Source of the DNA: Fulvitalea axinellae
Lineage (GTDB): Bacteria; Bacteroidota; Bacteroidia; Cytophagales; Cyclobacteriaceae
Reading direction: 5' to 3'
Length of the DNA: 64,000 bases
NCBI RefSeq assembly: GCF_036492835.1
Contig: NZ_AP025314.1
Location: 1,240,001-1,304,000 of the forward strand
A program made the position numbers and the translations under genes. Positions 63,460-64,000 of the stretch are shown piece after piece (position 1 is the first letter of the stretch; every line of letters starts with the position of its first letter). Below the pieces are notes generated by a model. That model was not told the origin of the DNA. It ran no database searches and saw only the letters and a list, made by a program, of their open reading frames with translations.

Positions 63460-63497
63460 ATTAAAAGGCGTCGGATTATCTTCCGGCACCTTTTTGA
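63460..63497 (+). terminator. Probable terminator of the susC operon
   Basis: AAAAGGCGTCGGA pairs imperfectly with TCCGGCACCTTTTT, with a T run. Confidence 0.6.
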
Positions 63498-63792
63498 TTT
63501 ATGGCAAGAGTATCTTTTTAGAGAAAATAAATAGGGAATGACTCTGTGGAGTAAGGGAAAAAATATAGAGCCATTCCCGGAGGTGGTATCGTACAAGCCG
63601 TCATCCTTATTGTGTCACGATACGGTGACGGCGTGTTGAGGCTTTGTGTTTAAGGTATTTTGTTAGAGGAGAGATTGGAGGAAGGCGCTGTCACCGGCCC
63701 GGTATTCCGGGGAACAATCCGTGGACACTCTCCCTTTTCCCGCTCTCTGCCGTCTTGACACGGATATTTTGGCACGGGTTGCGTGAACAAAA
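63498..63792. other. Convergent spacer, nothing recognised
   Basis: About 300 bases between the operon terminator and the partial minus-strand gene. Contains short inverted stretches (ATACGGTGACGG region near 63620) but no supported feature. Confidence 0.4.
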
Positions 63793-64000
63793 TCAAATAT
63801 TTTTCTTTTCTGGTAAAGTCACTATCACTATCCAATTTCCCGTTGCGGGCGTCTGAAGGTCCAACAGGCTGGAAGCGGATGTTTCTGTTTTCTTTAGGCT
63901 TTTCCCTGTTTTTACGTTAATCCATTCTATGGTATAGTGATTAGCACTGCGTTTTAGAGGTAAAGTGATATCGCCGCCGTCTGGAAAATAGATGATATGA
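63793..64000 (-). CDS. C-terminal fragment of a secreted enzyme-like protein (runs off window)
   Basis: Stop TGA at 63795-63793; the frame is open to the right edge (68 codons visible). The fragment reads HIIYFPDGGDITLPLKR, then YTIEWINVKTGKSLKK, then LLDLQTPATGNWIVIVTLP. This looks like the terminal beta-sandwich (putative collagen-binding-type domain) that ends several glycoside hydrolases with DUF4038/GH140-type catalytic parts. The identification is tentative. It converges on the susC operon and could be the locus's enzyme. Confidence 0.65.
   Translation of the reverse strand, partial: HIIYFPDGGDITLPLKRSANHYTIEWINVKTGKSLKKTETSASSLLDLQTPATGNWIVIVTLPEKKNI

Noticed and set aside
1..64000. 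CRISPR arrays, rRNA, tRNA and known riboswitches
   Set aside because: No regularly spaced direct repeats, rRNA sequences, T-loop signatures or recognisable riboswitch cores were found on reading.

Overview
The window reads as the chromosome of a free-living, probably marine, Bacteroidota of the Cytophagales/Flammeovirgaceae type. The evidence is a SusC/SusD pair with an ECF sigma/FecR regulator, several Bacteroidota-typical lipoproteins (6-bladed beta-propellers, GLUG surface protein, DUF4959/DUF4998 proteins), a GIN-domain protein, a DUF4421 outer-membrane protein and weak or absent Shine-Dalgarno sequences. No tRNA, rRNA or CRISPR array was seen.

Layout. 1-1224: 3' part of ffh. 1554-12123: a minus-strand glycan-degradation block of two tandem paralogous GH2 beta-galactosidases, a GH36 alpha-galactosidase and a GH97 enzyme, all with export signals but no SusCD pair of their own. 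12.5-19.4 kb: an AT-rich accessory stretch with beta-propeller lipoproteins and two insertion sequences. One IS is a complete IS982-type element with terminal repeats and a 6-bp target duplication; the other is a frameshifted IS5-type element that cuts off a propeller gene. 20.0-35.9 kb: mostly housekeeping or metabolic genes (DUF4421 protein, hemE, GIN protein, a 47-codon basic protein, hisS, pdxJ, yqeY, cvpA-pabA-hydrolase-CBS operon, glutathione peroxidase, Ldh2-type dehydrogenase, EamA exporter, esterase). They are interrupted at 30417-32312 by a large unrecognised protein that may be a secreted effector.

36.2-42.8 kb: a conspicuously AT-rich accessory island. It holds a two-gene OLD-nuclease plus UvrD-helicase module matching the Gabija anti-phage system (gajA, gajB, TAATG overlap), two small membrane proteins, an IS30-type helix-turn-helix protein without a catalytic domain, a gene fossil and an orphan SUKH (SMI1/KNR4) protein. 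43.1-53.0 kb: a HAMP/GAF signalling protein, a HAD sugar-phosphate phosphatase, a DUF1800/DUF1501 pair, a methyltransferase-like protein, a Calx-beta/GLUG lipoprotein and a membrane protein.

53.1-64.0 kb: a regulated polysaccharide-utilisation-type locus. An ECF sigma factor diverges from a FecR anti-sigma factor, followed by a SusC transporter with an N-terminal STN signalling domain, SusD, and two surface lipoproteins with C-terminal discoidin-like domains. The C-terminal end of a convergent gene, perhaps a glycoside hydrolase, runs off the right edge. A perfect 24-bp palindrome lies between fecR and susC.

Intergenic space carries several families of short repeats. One family sits just downstream of gene ends in nearly constant orientation relative to the gene. 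No wholly new multi-gene system is proven. The best candidates for a second look are the Gabija island, the putative effector, the small basic protein, the HTH-only IS30-like protein and the 3'-end repeat family.
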